A stretch of 18,894 bases of DNA from DAIOHQ01 sp036744635. GTDB lineage: Bacteria; Planctomycetota; Phycisphaerae; Tepidisphaerales; Tepidisphaeraceae. The stretch lies in NCBI GenBank assembly GCA_036744635.1, contig DAIOHQ010000078.1:1-18894 (forward strand), given 5' to 3'. Within the stretch, counting starts at the first letter, position 1, and each line of letters begins with the position of its first letter. Both the position numbers and the translations under genes were made by a program. A model generated the notes under the pieces. The model was not told the origin of the DNA and made no database searches. It saw only the letters and a program-made list of their open reading frames with translations. Below are positions 6,975-11,779 of the stretch, one piece after another.

Positions 6975-7047
6975 CACCTTCGGCAGGATTCGAACCTGCA
7001 ATCGCACCGGTTAACAGCCGGGCATGTAACCGTTACACCGCGAAGGT
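6975..7047 (-). tRNA. tRNA-Asn(GTT)
   Basis: Acceptor ACCTTCG / CGAAGGT, T-arm GCAGG-TTCGAAT-CCTGC, discriminator G73 as in other Asn tRNAs. The anticodon loop CTGTTAA gives GTT; the outermost anticodon-stem pair (27-43) is C-T. CCA is not encoded. Confidence 0.92.
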
Positions 7048-7055
7048 GTCGCAAA

Positions 7056-7128
7056 CTGAGTCGCGTGGGCTTGAACCACGAACCTCCGGGACCAAAGCCC
7101 GGCGCTCTGCCAGTTGAGCTACCACTCA
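7056..7128 (-). tRNA. tRNA-Gln(TTG)
   Basis: Acceptor TGAGTGG / CGACTCA with the Gln-typical T1-A72 pair and a G6-G67 mismatch. Anticodon arm CCGGG-CTTTGGT-CCCGG, anticodon TTG. T-arm CGTGG-TTCAAGC-CCACG. Discriminator G73, as expected for Gln. Confidence 0.92.
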
Positions 7129-7146
7129 TTCGGTCCGGCCGCTGAA

Positions 7147-7218
7147 CTCAGGGAGAAGGATTCGAACCTCCGCTGTCCGGTTCAGAGCCGGACGTCCTGC
7201 CGGTTAGACGATCCCTGA
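7147..7218 (-). tRNA. tRNA-Gln(CTG)
   Basis: Acceptor TCAGGGA / TCCCTGA (T1-A72), anticodon stem TCCGG / CCGGA with loop CTCTGAA giving CTG, T-loop TTCGAAT, discriminator G73. With the neighbouring Gln(TTG) it forms an isoacceptor pair, like the Glu and Ser pairs in the array. Confidence 0.94.
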
Positions 7219-7240
7219 ATCGCAAGCCTCCGCTTGCTCA

Positions 7241-7314
7241 TGGATGAACGGCTGGATTCAAACCAGCAACCTGAGGCTTATGAGGCCCCCGCTCTGCCGT
7301 TGAGCTACGCACCC
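7241..7314 (-). tRNA. tRNA with CAT anticodon (Met or Ile2), 2-nt acceptor insertion
   Basis: D-arm GCTC-AACGGCA-GAGC, anticodon arm GGGGC-CTCATAA-GCCTC (CAT), T-arm GCTGG-TTTGAAT-CCAGC. The 3' acceptor strand is 9 nt long, CGTTCATCC. It pairs fully with GGGTGCG (one G-T) only if two T bases bulge out, which also leaves the expected discriminator A. Without the bulge three of seven pairs fail. CAT could be elongator Met or the lysidine-modified Ile2; it lacks initiator features. It may be a non-functional copy. Confidence 0.8.
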
Positions 7315-7326
7315 GTGTTTTTCCAA

Positions 7327-7399
7327 AGCCGCGAGCTGGCATCGAACCAGCGGCCGGCCGTTTACGAAACGGCTGCTCTGCCATCTGAGCTATCGCGGC
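7327..7399 (-). tRNA. tRNA-Thr(CGT)
   Basis: Perfect acceptor GCCGCGA / TCGCGGC, D-arm GCTC...GAGC, anticodon arm GCCGT-TTCGTAA-ACGGC (CGT), T-arm GCTGG-TTCGATG-CCAGC, discriminator T. CCA is not encoded. Confidence 0.95.
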
Positions 7400-7413
7400 C
7401 TCTCTCTTTTCAG

Positions 7414-7486
7414 TGCAGCGGGTGGGACTCGAACCCACGGCATCCGGTTTGGAAGACCGGCACTCTGCCAACTGAGTTACCACTGC
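7414..7486 (-). tRNA. tRNA-Gly(TCC)
   Basis: Acceptor GCAGTGG / CCGCTGC, anticodon arm CCGGT-CTTCCAA-ACCGG (TCC), T-arm GTGGG-TTCGAGT-CCCAC. The discriminator reads A, where bacterial Gly tRNAs usually carry U. A REP-like doublet begins 2 nt upstream of its 5' end. Confidence 0.92.
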
Positions 7487-7487
7487 A

Positions 7488-7548
7488 GTAGCACGGGCGT
7501 CTCGCCCGTGTTCTCATTTCACAGACACGGGCGAGACGCCCGTGCTAC
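7488..7548. repeat. REP-like doublet (GTAGCACGGGCG type) inside the tRNA array
   Basis: The left unit has GTAG at 7488-7491 and stem CACGGGCG / CGCCCGTG with a 3-nt loop. The right unit is its inverted copy, ending with ctac at 7545-7548 (GTAG on the minus strand). It lies between tRNA-Phe and tRNA-Gly. Confidence 0.8.
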
Positions 7549-7575
7549 GAAATAATCCAACATCCAAAAATCCAG

Positions 7576-7647
7576 TGGGCCAGGCAGGAATTGAACCTGC
7601 GTCCGCGGTGCTTCAAACCGCCGCTCTACCGATTGAGCTACCGACCC
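7576..7647 (-). tRNA. tRNA-Phe(GAA)
   Basis: Acceptor GGGTCGG / CTGGCCC (two G-T pairs), anticodon arm GCGGT-TTGAAGC-ACCGC (GAA), T-arm GCAGG-TTCAATT-CCTGC, discriminator A73. It is the last tRNA before the 7488-7548 doublet. Confidence 0.95.
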
Positions 7648-7658
7648 GAATTCTTCAG

Positions 7659-7732
7659 CGGTCCGTACGGGGCTCGAACCCGTGGCCTCCGGCGTGACAA
7701 GCCGGCGCTCTGGCCTGCTGAGCTAACGAACC
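7659..7732 (-). tRNA. tRNA-Asp(GTC)
   Basis: Acceptor GGTTCGT / ACGGACC, anticodon arm CCGGC-TTGTCAC-GCCGG (GTC), T-arm ACGGG-TTCGAGC-CCCGT, discriminator G73, the Asp identity base. Confidence 0.95.
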
Positions 7733-7763
7733 ATCTCTTTCTCGCCATCTCACGTCGATCGAG

Positions 7764-7852
7764 CGGAGGGTAGAGGATTCGAACCTCTGTCCCAGCGTTG
7801 GCCGGGATCCGCGTTAGCACCGCGGCGCGATAATCCGCTCTGCCAACCCTCC
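7764..7852 (-). tRNA. tRNA-Ser(GCT)
   Basis: Class II tRNA of 89 nt with a long GC-rich variable arm. Acceptor GGAGGGT / ACCCTCC, anticodon arm CCGCG-GTGCTAA-CGCGG (GCT), T-loop TTCGAAT, discriminator G73 as in Ser tRNAs. Confidence 0.96.
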
Positions 7853-7872
7853 GTGCGCATCTGCACACTCAG

Positions 7873-7957
7873 CGGAGGGTGAGGGACTCGAACCCCCAGG
7901 ACCTTTCGGCCATGCCGGTTTTCGAGACCGGTGCCTTACCAGTTAGGCTAACCCTCC
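7873..7957 (-). tRNA. tRNA-Ser(CGA)
   Basis: Class II tRNA of 85 nt sharing its acceptor (GGAGGGT / ACCCTCC) with the neighbouring Ser(GCT). Anticodon arm CCGGT-CTCGAAA-ACCGG (CGA), long variable arm (GGCC-GAAA-GGTC), discriminator G73. Confidence 0.96.
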
Positions 7958-8018
7958 GAAGCTTTCGCTTGCGGAGCCAGGTTTTTCTGAGCTGCTACTC
8001 ATGCTTCACTTCCTTTCA

Positions 8019-8091
8019 TGCCGCAGGCAGGAGTCGAACCTGCAGTGTGCGGTTCTTGAGACCGCCGCCTCTGCCATTGGGCTACTGCGGC
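8019..8091 (-). tRNA. Class I tRNA with Leu anticodon CAA
   Basis: Perfect acceptor GCCGCAG / CTGCGGC, anticodon arm GCGGT-CTCAAGA-ACCGC, T-arm GCAGG-TTCGACT-CCTGC, discriminator A. The anticodon CAA assigns it to Leu (UUG codon), yet the variable region is only about 5 nt (class I) and the whole gene 73 nt. Bacterial Leu tRNAs are class II, with a long variable arm and about 85 nt. It is either a non-canonical Leu acceptor or a tRNA of another identity whose anticodon has changed. Confidence 0.85.
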
Positions 8092-8097
8092 CTGCCA

Positions 8098-8156
8098 TTG
8101 CTCGTCGAACCTGCATCAACGTGACTCTCGATCACGCCCCTCTGCCAGTTAGCAAA
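8098..8156 (-). pseudogene. tRNA-like remnant with GAG-type anticodon loop
   Basis: A D-arm-like stretch (GCTAACTGGCAGAG), a perfect anticodon stem CGTGA / TCACG with loop TCGAGAG (GAG, Leu, with C33) and a T-loop core (GCAGGTTCGAC) stand in tRNA order and spacing. The 3' half of the T-stem is missing, and only about 5 bp (TTGCT / AGCAA) are left of an acceptor. A deletion of roughly 8 nt after TTCGAC would explain it. It lies in register between Arg(ACG) and Leu(CAA). Confidence 0.6.
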
Positions 8157-8177
8157 TACAACCACTTCAACCGACAA

Positions 8178-8252
8178 TGCACTGGGAAGGGATCGAACCT
8201 TCAACCTCCGGTTTCGTAGACCGGAACTCTGATCCAATTGAGCTACCAGTGC
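8178..8252 (-). tRNA. tRNA-Arg(ACG)
   Basis: Perfect acceptor GCACTGG / CCAGTGC, anticodon arm CCGGT-CTACGAA-ACCGG (ACG, whose A34 is normally deaminated to inosine), T-arm GAAGG-TTCGATC-CCTTC, discriminator A. It lies 2 nt downstream of tRNA-Ile. Confidence 0.95.
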
Positions 8253-8254
8253 GT

Positions 8255-8325
8255 TGCGCCAGGCAGGGGTCGAACCTGCATCGGCCGCTTATCGGGCGGC
8301 TGCTCTGCCACTGAGCTACCAGCGC
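8255..8325 (-). tRNA. tRNA-Ile(GAT) with C33
   Basis: First tRNA of the leftward array. Acceptor GCGCTGG / CTGGCGC, D-arm GCTC-AGTGGCA-GAGC, anticodon arm GCCGC-CCGATAA-GCGGC (GAT), T-arm GCAGG-TTCGACC-CCTGC, discriminator A. The base before the anticodon is C33 where U33 is expected (usual loop CTGATAA). Confidence 0.9.
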
Positions 8326-8681
8326 GCAAAATCACTGCCGGCGCCGCACGGCGCCTCGATGGCGTGACGGCACAATGCCGGCGCAAGCCATCACGCGTCC
8401 AAATATTTCCCGGTGATAAAAATGAACTTCATTTTCGCCGGGAAGAACTCCCGGCCGAAGGAGGCGGGAGTCACCAATGCAAGCGCGCGTCGGTTTTGCC
8501 GATGGCGTGCATCGTCGCGAGGCAAGACTCTGGATTATATGAACTTCGTAGCTGCATCTGATCCCTTTTCGGCACAATATCGCCGAACCTTTACTTATAC
8601 CATCATAGAACGAATAGGCAAGAAAAAAATTGTGACAATTGAAGAAATTTTAGTGCAGCGCGCGGCGAGAGCGCTTTGTTC
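8326..8681. other. Spacer between mntR and the tRNA array; several hairpins, no gene
   Basis: This 356-bp stretch is upstream of the tRNA array and downstream of mntR on the minus strand. It turns AT-rich at about 8560-8660. Visible inverted repeats: GGCGCC / GGCGCC near 8340; TTCCCGG / CCGGGAA enclosing AAAATGAA / TTCATTTT (8407-8444); ACTCCCG / CGGGAGT (8447-8471); TTCGGC / GCCGAA (8567-8586). Just after mntR, a weak 5-bp AATTG / CAATT hairpin runs into a T-run on the minus strand and may be its terminator. No convincing coding frame. Confidence 0.5.
8594..8621 (-). promoter_or_regulatory. Candidate promoter of the tRNA array
   Basis: On the minus strand, -35 TTGCCT (8621-8616), a 16-nt spacer and extended -10 TGG-TATAAG (-10 at 8599-8594). 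It faces the array, about 260 nt upstream of tRNA-Ile, inside the AT-rich patch. It is the best sigma70-like match in the spacer, but the leader would be long. Confidence 0.45.
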
Positions 8682-9344
8682 TCACGCCAGCGGATTGATG
8701 AGGATTTTCGCCGCCGCGGCGCTGCCGAGGGTAATGGGGGCGCTGCCGGCGGGGCGGATGGAAAGCGAATCGGCCAGGGGGTCGCGCGCCTGCACGGTGA
8801 CGGTGACTCCCGGGGTCAGGCCGGAGCGGCCGATGAACTGCAGGAAGGCGGGATTCTGATCCAGGATCCGGGAAATCCGCACGGTATCCCCCGCCGCGCA
8901 CTCCATCAACGACAGATGCTGTCCCCCCGGCACCTTTCCCTTGGCGCTGGGAATGGGATCGCCGTGGGGGTCGACGCTGGGATGTTCCAGCAGGGCGTCG
9001 ATCTTCTCCAGCACTTTGTCGGAGATGGCGTGCTCCAGCTCCTCGGCCTCATCGTGGACCTCCGACCAGTCCAGCCCGAGCACCTTCACCAGCAGCAATT
9101 CCACCAGCCGATGCCTGCGGAGCACGTGCAACGCCAACTGCTCGCCGCCGCGGCTTAGCCGCACCCCGCCGCGCGGCTCGTAGACCACCAGCCCGGAATC
9201 GGCCAGGGTCTTGATCATGGTGGTCACCGTCCCGGGCACCACCCCCAGAATGCCCGCCAGCTTGCCCATCGACACCAGATCCTCGTTGAACTGCTGCAAG
9301 AGATAAATCTGCTTGACGTAGTTTTCGACCGTGCTGCTGGGCAT
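8682..9344 (-). CDS. mntR: DtxR-family metal-dependent repressor (MntR-like)
   Basis: From ATG 9344 a 220-residue protein with all three DtxR-family parts. An N-terminal winged helix (SSTVENYVKQIYLL; MGKLAGILGVVPGTVTTMIKTL; the wing YEPRGGVRLS) binds DNA. The dimerisation/metal domain (RRHRLVELLLVKVLGLDWSE, then HDEAEELEHAISDKVLEKID and HPSVDPHGDPIP) carries the His/Glu/Cys-type ligand pattern. A C-terminal FeoA/SH3-like domain (TVRISRIL...GVTVTV) completes it. The open frame to 9392 runs through the promoter, so the later start is used. Divergence from the Nramp gene mntH points to manganese as co-repressor. The position of the -10 suggests a leaderless or almost leaderless mRNA. Confidence 0.88.
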   Translation of the reverse strand: MPSSTVENYVKQIYLLQQFNEDLVSMGKLAGILGVVPGTVTTMIKTLADSGLVVYEPRGGVRLSRGGEQLALHVLRRHRLVELLLVKVLGLDWSEVHDEAEELEHAISDKVLEKIDALLEHPSVDPHGDPIPSAKGKVPGGQHLSLMECAAGDTVRISRILDQNPAFLQFIGRSGLTPGVTVTVQARDPLADSLSIRPAGSAPITLGSAAAAKILINPLA

Positions 9345-9352
9345 CGCTGCGT

Positions 9353-9381
9353 AGTGTAGCAATTTGATTGGTAGTTGACAA
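9353..9381 (-). promoter_or_regulatory. mntR promoter
   Basis: On the minus strand, -35 TTGTCA (9381-9376), a 17-nt spacer and extended -10 TGC-TACACT (-10 at 9358-9353). Transcription would begin at about 9346, next to the ATG at 9344, and no ribosome site fits there. The -35 lies in the palindrome 9375-9392, which gives a simple means of autorepression. Confidence 0.6.
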
Positions 9382-9392
9382 AAGTTTGTCAA
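9375..9392. promoter_or_regulatory. Palindromic operator 1 (likely MntR site)
   Basis: TTGACAAA-AG-TTTGTCAA is an uninterrupted 8+8 inverted repeat. It overlaps the -35 boxes of both divergent promoters, so one bound repressor dimer could shut both genes. That MntR binds it is inferred from position; the sequence was not matched to a known box. Confidence 0.65.
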
Positions 9393-9402
9393 TTCCTATT
9401 TT
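9375..9402 (+). promoter_or_regulatory. mntH promoter
   Basis: Consensus -35 TTGACA (9375-9380), a 16-nt spacer and -10 TATTTT (9397-9402) in an AT-rich stretch. The start point would be near 9409, giving a leader of about 90 nt that holds operator 2 and a REP-like doublet. Confidence 0.5.
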
Positions 9403-9403
9403 A

Positions 9404-9423
9404 TATTTTGAGTGCTCAAAATA
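9404..9423. promoter_or_regulatory. Palindromic operator 2
   Basis: TATTTTGAG-TG-CTCAAAATA is a perfect 9+9 inverted repeat over the expected mntH start point. It differs in sequence from operator 1, so it may be a second MntR site with a different affinity or a site for another regulator. Confidence 0.5.
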
Positions 9424-9431
9424 CAGTGTAA

Positions 9432-9486
9432 GCAGGGTCCGCTTCAGCGGACGCGTTCCAAGCCCGTCCGCTGAAGCGGACCCTAC
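9432..9486. repeat. REP-like doublet in the mntH leader
   Basis: Two facing hairpins with stem GTCCGC / GCGGAC. The right unit ends in ctac (9483-9486), giving GTAG on the minus strand, while the left foot has decayed to GCAG (9432-9435). The type matches the doublet at 6742-6809. It ends 15 nt before the mntH start and would be transcribed as two strong hairpins. Confidence 0.75.
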
Positions 9487-9501
9487 GCGCGAGGATTGTC
9501 G

Positions 9502-10899
9502 GTGGAGACCAGAGATTCCAACCTGATTGTCGAATCCGTAAAGCCGGACCTTTTGGCGCCGATCACGGGGCATCGGTCGCTCGAGGGTCTGCACGGCTCG
9601 GTGGCGGTTTCGGATAAAAAGGGTTTCTGGCGGCAATACATGATCTTCGCCGGCCCAGCCGTGCTGGTCAGCGTCGGATATATGGACCCCGGCAACTGGG
9701 CGACCGATCTGGACGGGGGGGCCAAATACAAATATGCCCTGCTCTGGGTGGTGGCGCTATCGAGCTTGATGGCGATCTTCCTGCAAATCTGCTCGGCGCG
9801 GCTGGGTGTGGTGACGGGCAAGGATCTGGCCCAGGCCTGCCGCGACTACTATCCCGCCTGGACGCGCTGGCCGAACTGGCTCTGCACCGAGCTGGCGATC
9901 GGCGCCTGCGATCTGGCCGAGGTGCTGGGCTCGGCGGTGGCGATCAAGCTGCTGTTCGGCATCCCGCTGCTCTGGGCGGTGTTCATCACGGCGTTCGACG
10001 TGCTGCTGCTCTTGATGCTGCAGCACCTGGGAATGCGCCTGATCGAAGCATTCATCGGCGTGTTGGTGTTGACCATCGCCGGCTGCTATTTCATCGAAAT
10101 CTTTGTCTTGCCGCAGACCAATCCGAGTTTCTTGGAGATGGGGCACGCGCTGATTACGCCGGGATTCCGCGAGGCGGGGATGATGTACGTCGCCATCGGC
10201 ATCATTGGGGCCACCGTGATGCCGCACAATTTGTACCTTCATTCGGCATTGGTGCAGACGCGGCGGTTTCAGTCGGATGAAAAGTCCATTCGCCAGGCGA
10301 TCAAGTACAACACGGTGGATTCGGTGGTGTCGCTGTCGGTGGCATTCATGGTGAACGCCTCGATCATGGTGCTGGCGGCGATCACGTTCTTCGGTAAGAA
10401 AGCCGTGCCGCTTCCAAATGGGGGAATTGTGCAATTGGGAGGGGATTGGATTCAACAAGCCTATCTGACGCTCACGCCCCTGCTGGGAACAACCTCCGCG
10501 AGCATTTTGTTTGCCGTGGCGCTGCTGGCAAGCGGGCAAAGCTCAACGATTACCGGCACGCTGGCCGGGCAGGTGGTGATGGAGGGGTTCATGCACTGGC
10601 GGATTCGGCCATGGCTGCGGCGGATGATCACGCGGCTGGCGGCGATCGTGCCGGCCATCGCGGTGATCGCCATCCGCGGCGACAACAGCGTCAATGACTT
10701 ATTGACGCTCAGCCAGGTGGTCCTGGGAGTACAATTGCCCTTCGCGATGATTCCGCTGCTGCAGTTCACCAGCTCGAAAAGACGCATGGGCCGATTCGCC
10801 AACGGCCCACTGCTGCTGACGGCGGGATGGACGAGTTGCGCGCTGATTACCGCGTTGGATGTATATATGCTGTGGCGCGCGTTCACGGGTCAGGGGTGA
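9502..10899 (+). CDS. mntH: Nramp-family Mn(II) transporter MntH
   Basis: A 465-residue polytopic inner-membrane protein of the Nramp family, proton-coupled importers of Mn2+ and Fe2+. The TM1 motif D62-P-G-N65 (YMDPGNWATDL) and TM6 motif M240-P-H242 (VMPHNLYLHS) form the family's metal site; about eleven hydrophobic helices are visible. GTG 9502 is preferred over TTG 9496: GAGGA at 9491-9495 is 6 nt before the GTG but touches the TTG. It is divergent from mntR, with operators between them. Length is somewhat above the E. coli protein because of a polar N-terminal extension of about 40 residues. Confidence 0.93.
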   Translation: METRDSNLIVESVKPDLLAPITGHRSLEGLHGSVAVSDKKGFWRQYMIFAGPAVLVSVGYMDPGNWATDLDGGAKYKYALLWVVALSSLMAIFLQICSARLGVVTGKDLAQACRDYYPAWTRWPNWLCTELAIGACDLAEVLGSAVAIKLLFGIPLLWAVFITAFDVLLLLMLQHLGMRLIEAFIGVLVLTIAGCYFIEIFVLPQTNPSFLEMGHALITPGFREAGMMYVAIGIIGATVMPHNLYLHSALVQTRRFQSDEKSIRQAIKYNTVDSVVSLSVAFMVNASIMVLAAITFFGKKAVPLPNGGIVQLGGDWIQQAYLTLTPLLGTTSASILFAVALLASGQSSTITGTLAGQVVMEGFMHWRIRPWLRRMITRLAAIVPAIAVIAIRGDNSVNDLLTLSQVVLGVQLPFAMIPLLQFTSSKRRMGRFANGPLLLTAGWTSCALITALDVYMLWRAFTGQG

Positions 10900-10980
10900 A
10901 GGAGAGCATAGGCGTCAGGGCACAGTGCAGGGAGGAATGACACGGCGACACGGCGAAAGGAAAATGCGCCCTCACCCCGG

Positions 10981-11010
10981 CCCTCTCCCCTTGGGTACAA
11001 CGGGAGAGGG
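10981..11010. repeat. Hairpin CCCTCTCCC / GGGAGAGGG between mntH and the Usp gene
   Basis: A 9-bp perfect stem with a 12-nt loop, preceded by the pyrimidine-rich run CGCCCTCACCCCGGCC. From memory, similar CCCTCACCCC-type hairpins recur between genes of many environmental bacteria. It could end mntH transcription, but no T-run follows. Nearby 10940-10957 holds gacacggc octamers like those at 11481-11560. Confidence 0.5.
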
Positions 11011-11029
11011 GGGAGCATAGGAGACAGTT

Positions 11030-11449
11030 ATGTACAAGCGAATCCTTGTCACGCTCGACGCCACCGATGCCGACCAGACGATCCTGTCGCACATCATCCC
11101 GCTGGCGAAGATGTTTCGCAGCGGGATTATTCTGCTGCACGTGGCCGACGGTTGGGCGGCGAGAATGTATGGCGCCGACGCCGTGAGTCCTGAAGTGACC
11201 GAAGATCGAGCGTATCTTGCGAAAATCAAGAGCCAGCTCGAGGCGGAGGGATTGGCCGCGGAGACCGAGCTGGCCTACGGCGAGCCGGCCACCGAGATCG
11301 TCCGCTGGGTCAGGCGCGAGCATTGCGACCTGATCGCCATGACCACCCATGGCCACCGTTTCCTGGCGGATTTGTTCCTGGGCAAAACCGCCGTCCACGT
11401 CCAGCACCAGGTGGATGTGCCGATCTTGCTGGTGCGGGTGAAGGCGTGA
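11030..11449 (+). CDS. UspA-type universal stress protein
   Basis: A 139-residue single-domain Usp protein: YKRILVTLDATDAD at the N-terminus, then VADG, EGLAAETELAYGEPATEIV, DLIAMTTHGH and PILLVRV at the C-terminus. In ATP-binding members the loop reads G-x2-G-x9-G-S/T; here it is G-H-R-F-L-A-D-L-F-L-G-K-T, lacking the second Gly, so ATP binding is uncertain. The start is supported by AGGAGA 5 nt upstream. It follows mntH on the same strand by 130 nt with a hairpin between, so a shared transcript is possible but not shown. Confidence 0.88.
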   Translation: MYKRILVTLDATDADQTILSHIIPLAKMFRSGIILLHVADGWAARMYGADAVSPEVTEDRAYLAKIKSQLEAEGLAAETELAYGEPATEIVRWVRREHCDLIAMTTHGHRFLADLFLGKTAVHVQHQVDVPILLVRVKA

Positions 11450-11480
11450 AGGGACGCGATGCGGGGACGCGGCGAGGGGC

Positions 11481-11560
11481 GAAACGGCGAAACGGCGAAG
11501 GGGCGAAACGGTGAAACGGCGAAACGGTGAAACGGCGAAACGGTGAAACGGCGAAAACAG
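11481..11560. repeat. 8-bp tandem repeat (GAAACGGY), about ten copies
   Basis: Octamers begin every 8 bp from 11481. The third reads gaaggggc and the last (11553) gaaaacag; the others are gaaacggc or gaaacggt, which alternate strictly from 11505 to 11552, making a 16-bp higher-order unit. Related gacacggc octamers occur at 10940-10957, outside this array. Confidence 0.9.
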
Positions 11561-11644
11561 GGGAAAAATGACCGCGAAGGCGCGGAGGCGCGAAGAAAAT
11601 CTGCGCGAAGGATTCTTCGCCGCGACGCCGTGATCGCCGAATTC

Positions 11645-11668
11645 GTGGCACGGGCAACTTGCCCGTGC
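11645..11668 (+). repeat. Single REP-like hairpin with GTGG foot
   Basis: GTGG at 11645-11648 is followed by stem GCACGGGCAA / TTGCCCGTGC. The layout matches the hairpins at 284-310 and 407-431, with a different stem core. No facing partner was found. Confidence 0.65.
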
Positions 11669-11744
11669 GCAAGAGCGCCAGCGATCTTTTCCGCCGCCAG
11701 CCGGAACGCAATGCGATAATCGCATACATGCTCCGCTGGTGGCG

Positions 11745-11753
11745 TGGTATGAT
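11745..11753 (+). promoter_or_regulatory. Candidate extended -10 of the LRR gene
   Basis: TGG-TATGAT, an extended -10 with five of six consensus bases, lies 27 nt before the start at 11780. No good -35 is present, as expected where an extended -10 carries recognition. Confidence 0.4.
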
Positions 11754-11779
11754 TCACCCGCTCCCAACCGGAAAGCGCT

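Larger units (their letters stand above)
11450..11779. other. Repeat-rich spacer between the Usp and LRR genes
   Basis: This 330-bp spacer holds, in order, the octamer array (11481-11560), a degenerate purine-rich tract at about 11569-11640 made of variations on gcgaaggcgcggaggcgcgaag, a single REP-like hairpin (11645-11668), and the candidate promoter of the LRR gene (11745-11753). The open frames over the repeats are artefacts of the 8-bp period. Confidence 0.6.

Noticed and set aside
7488..7548. CRISPR-like repeat
   Set aside because: Only one inverted pair per site, with no direct repeats or unique spacers; it is a REP-like doublet.
8413..8859. Plus-strand frame upstream of and opposite the mntR 3' end
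   Set aside because: No ribosome site, no family resemblance, and half of it is the complement of mntR.
9424..9501. Manganese riboswitch (yybP-ykoY type) in the mntH leader
   Set aside because: The leader is occupied by the inverted-repeat doublet, and the conserved loops of that riboswitch were not seen.
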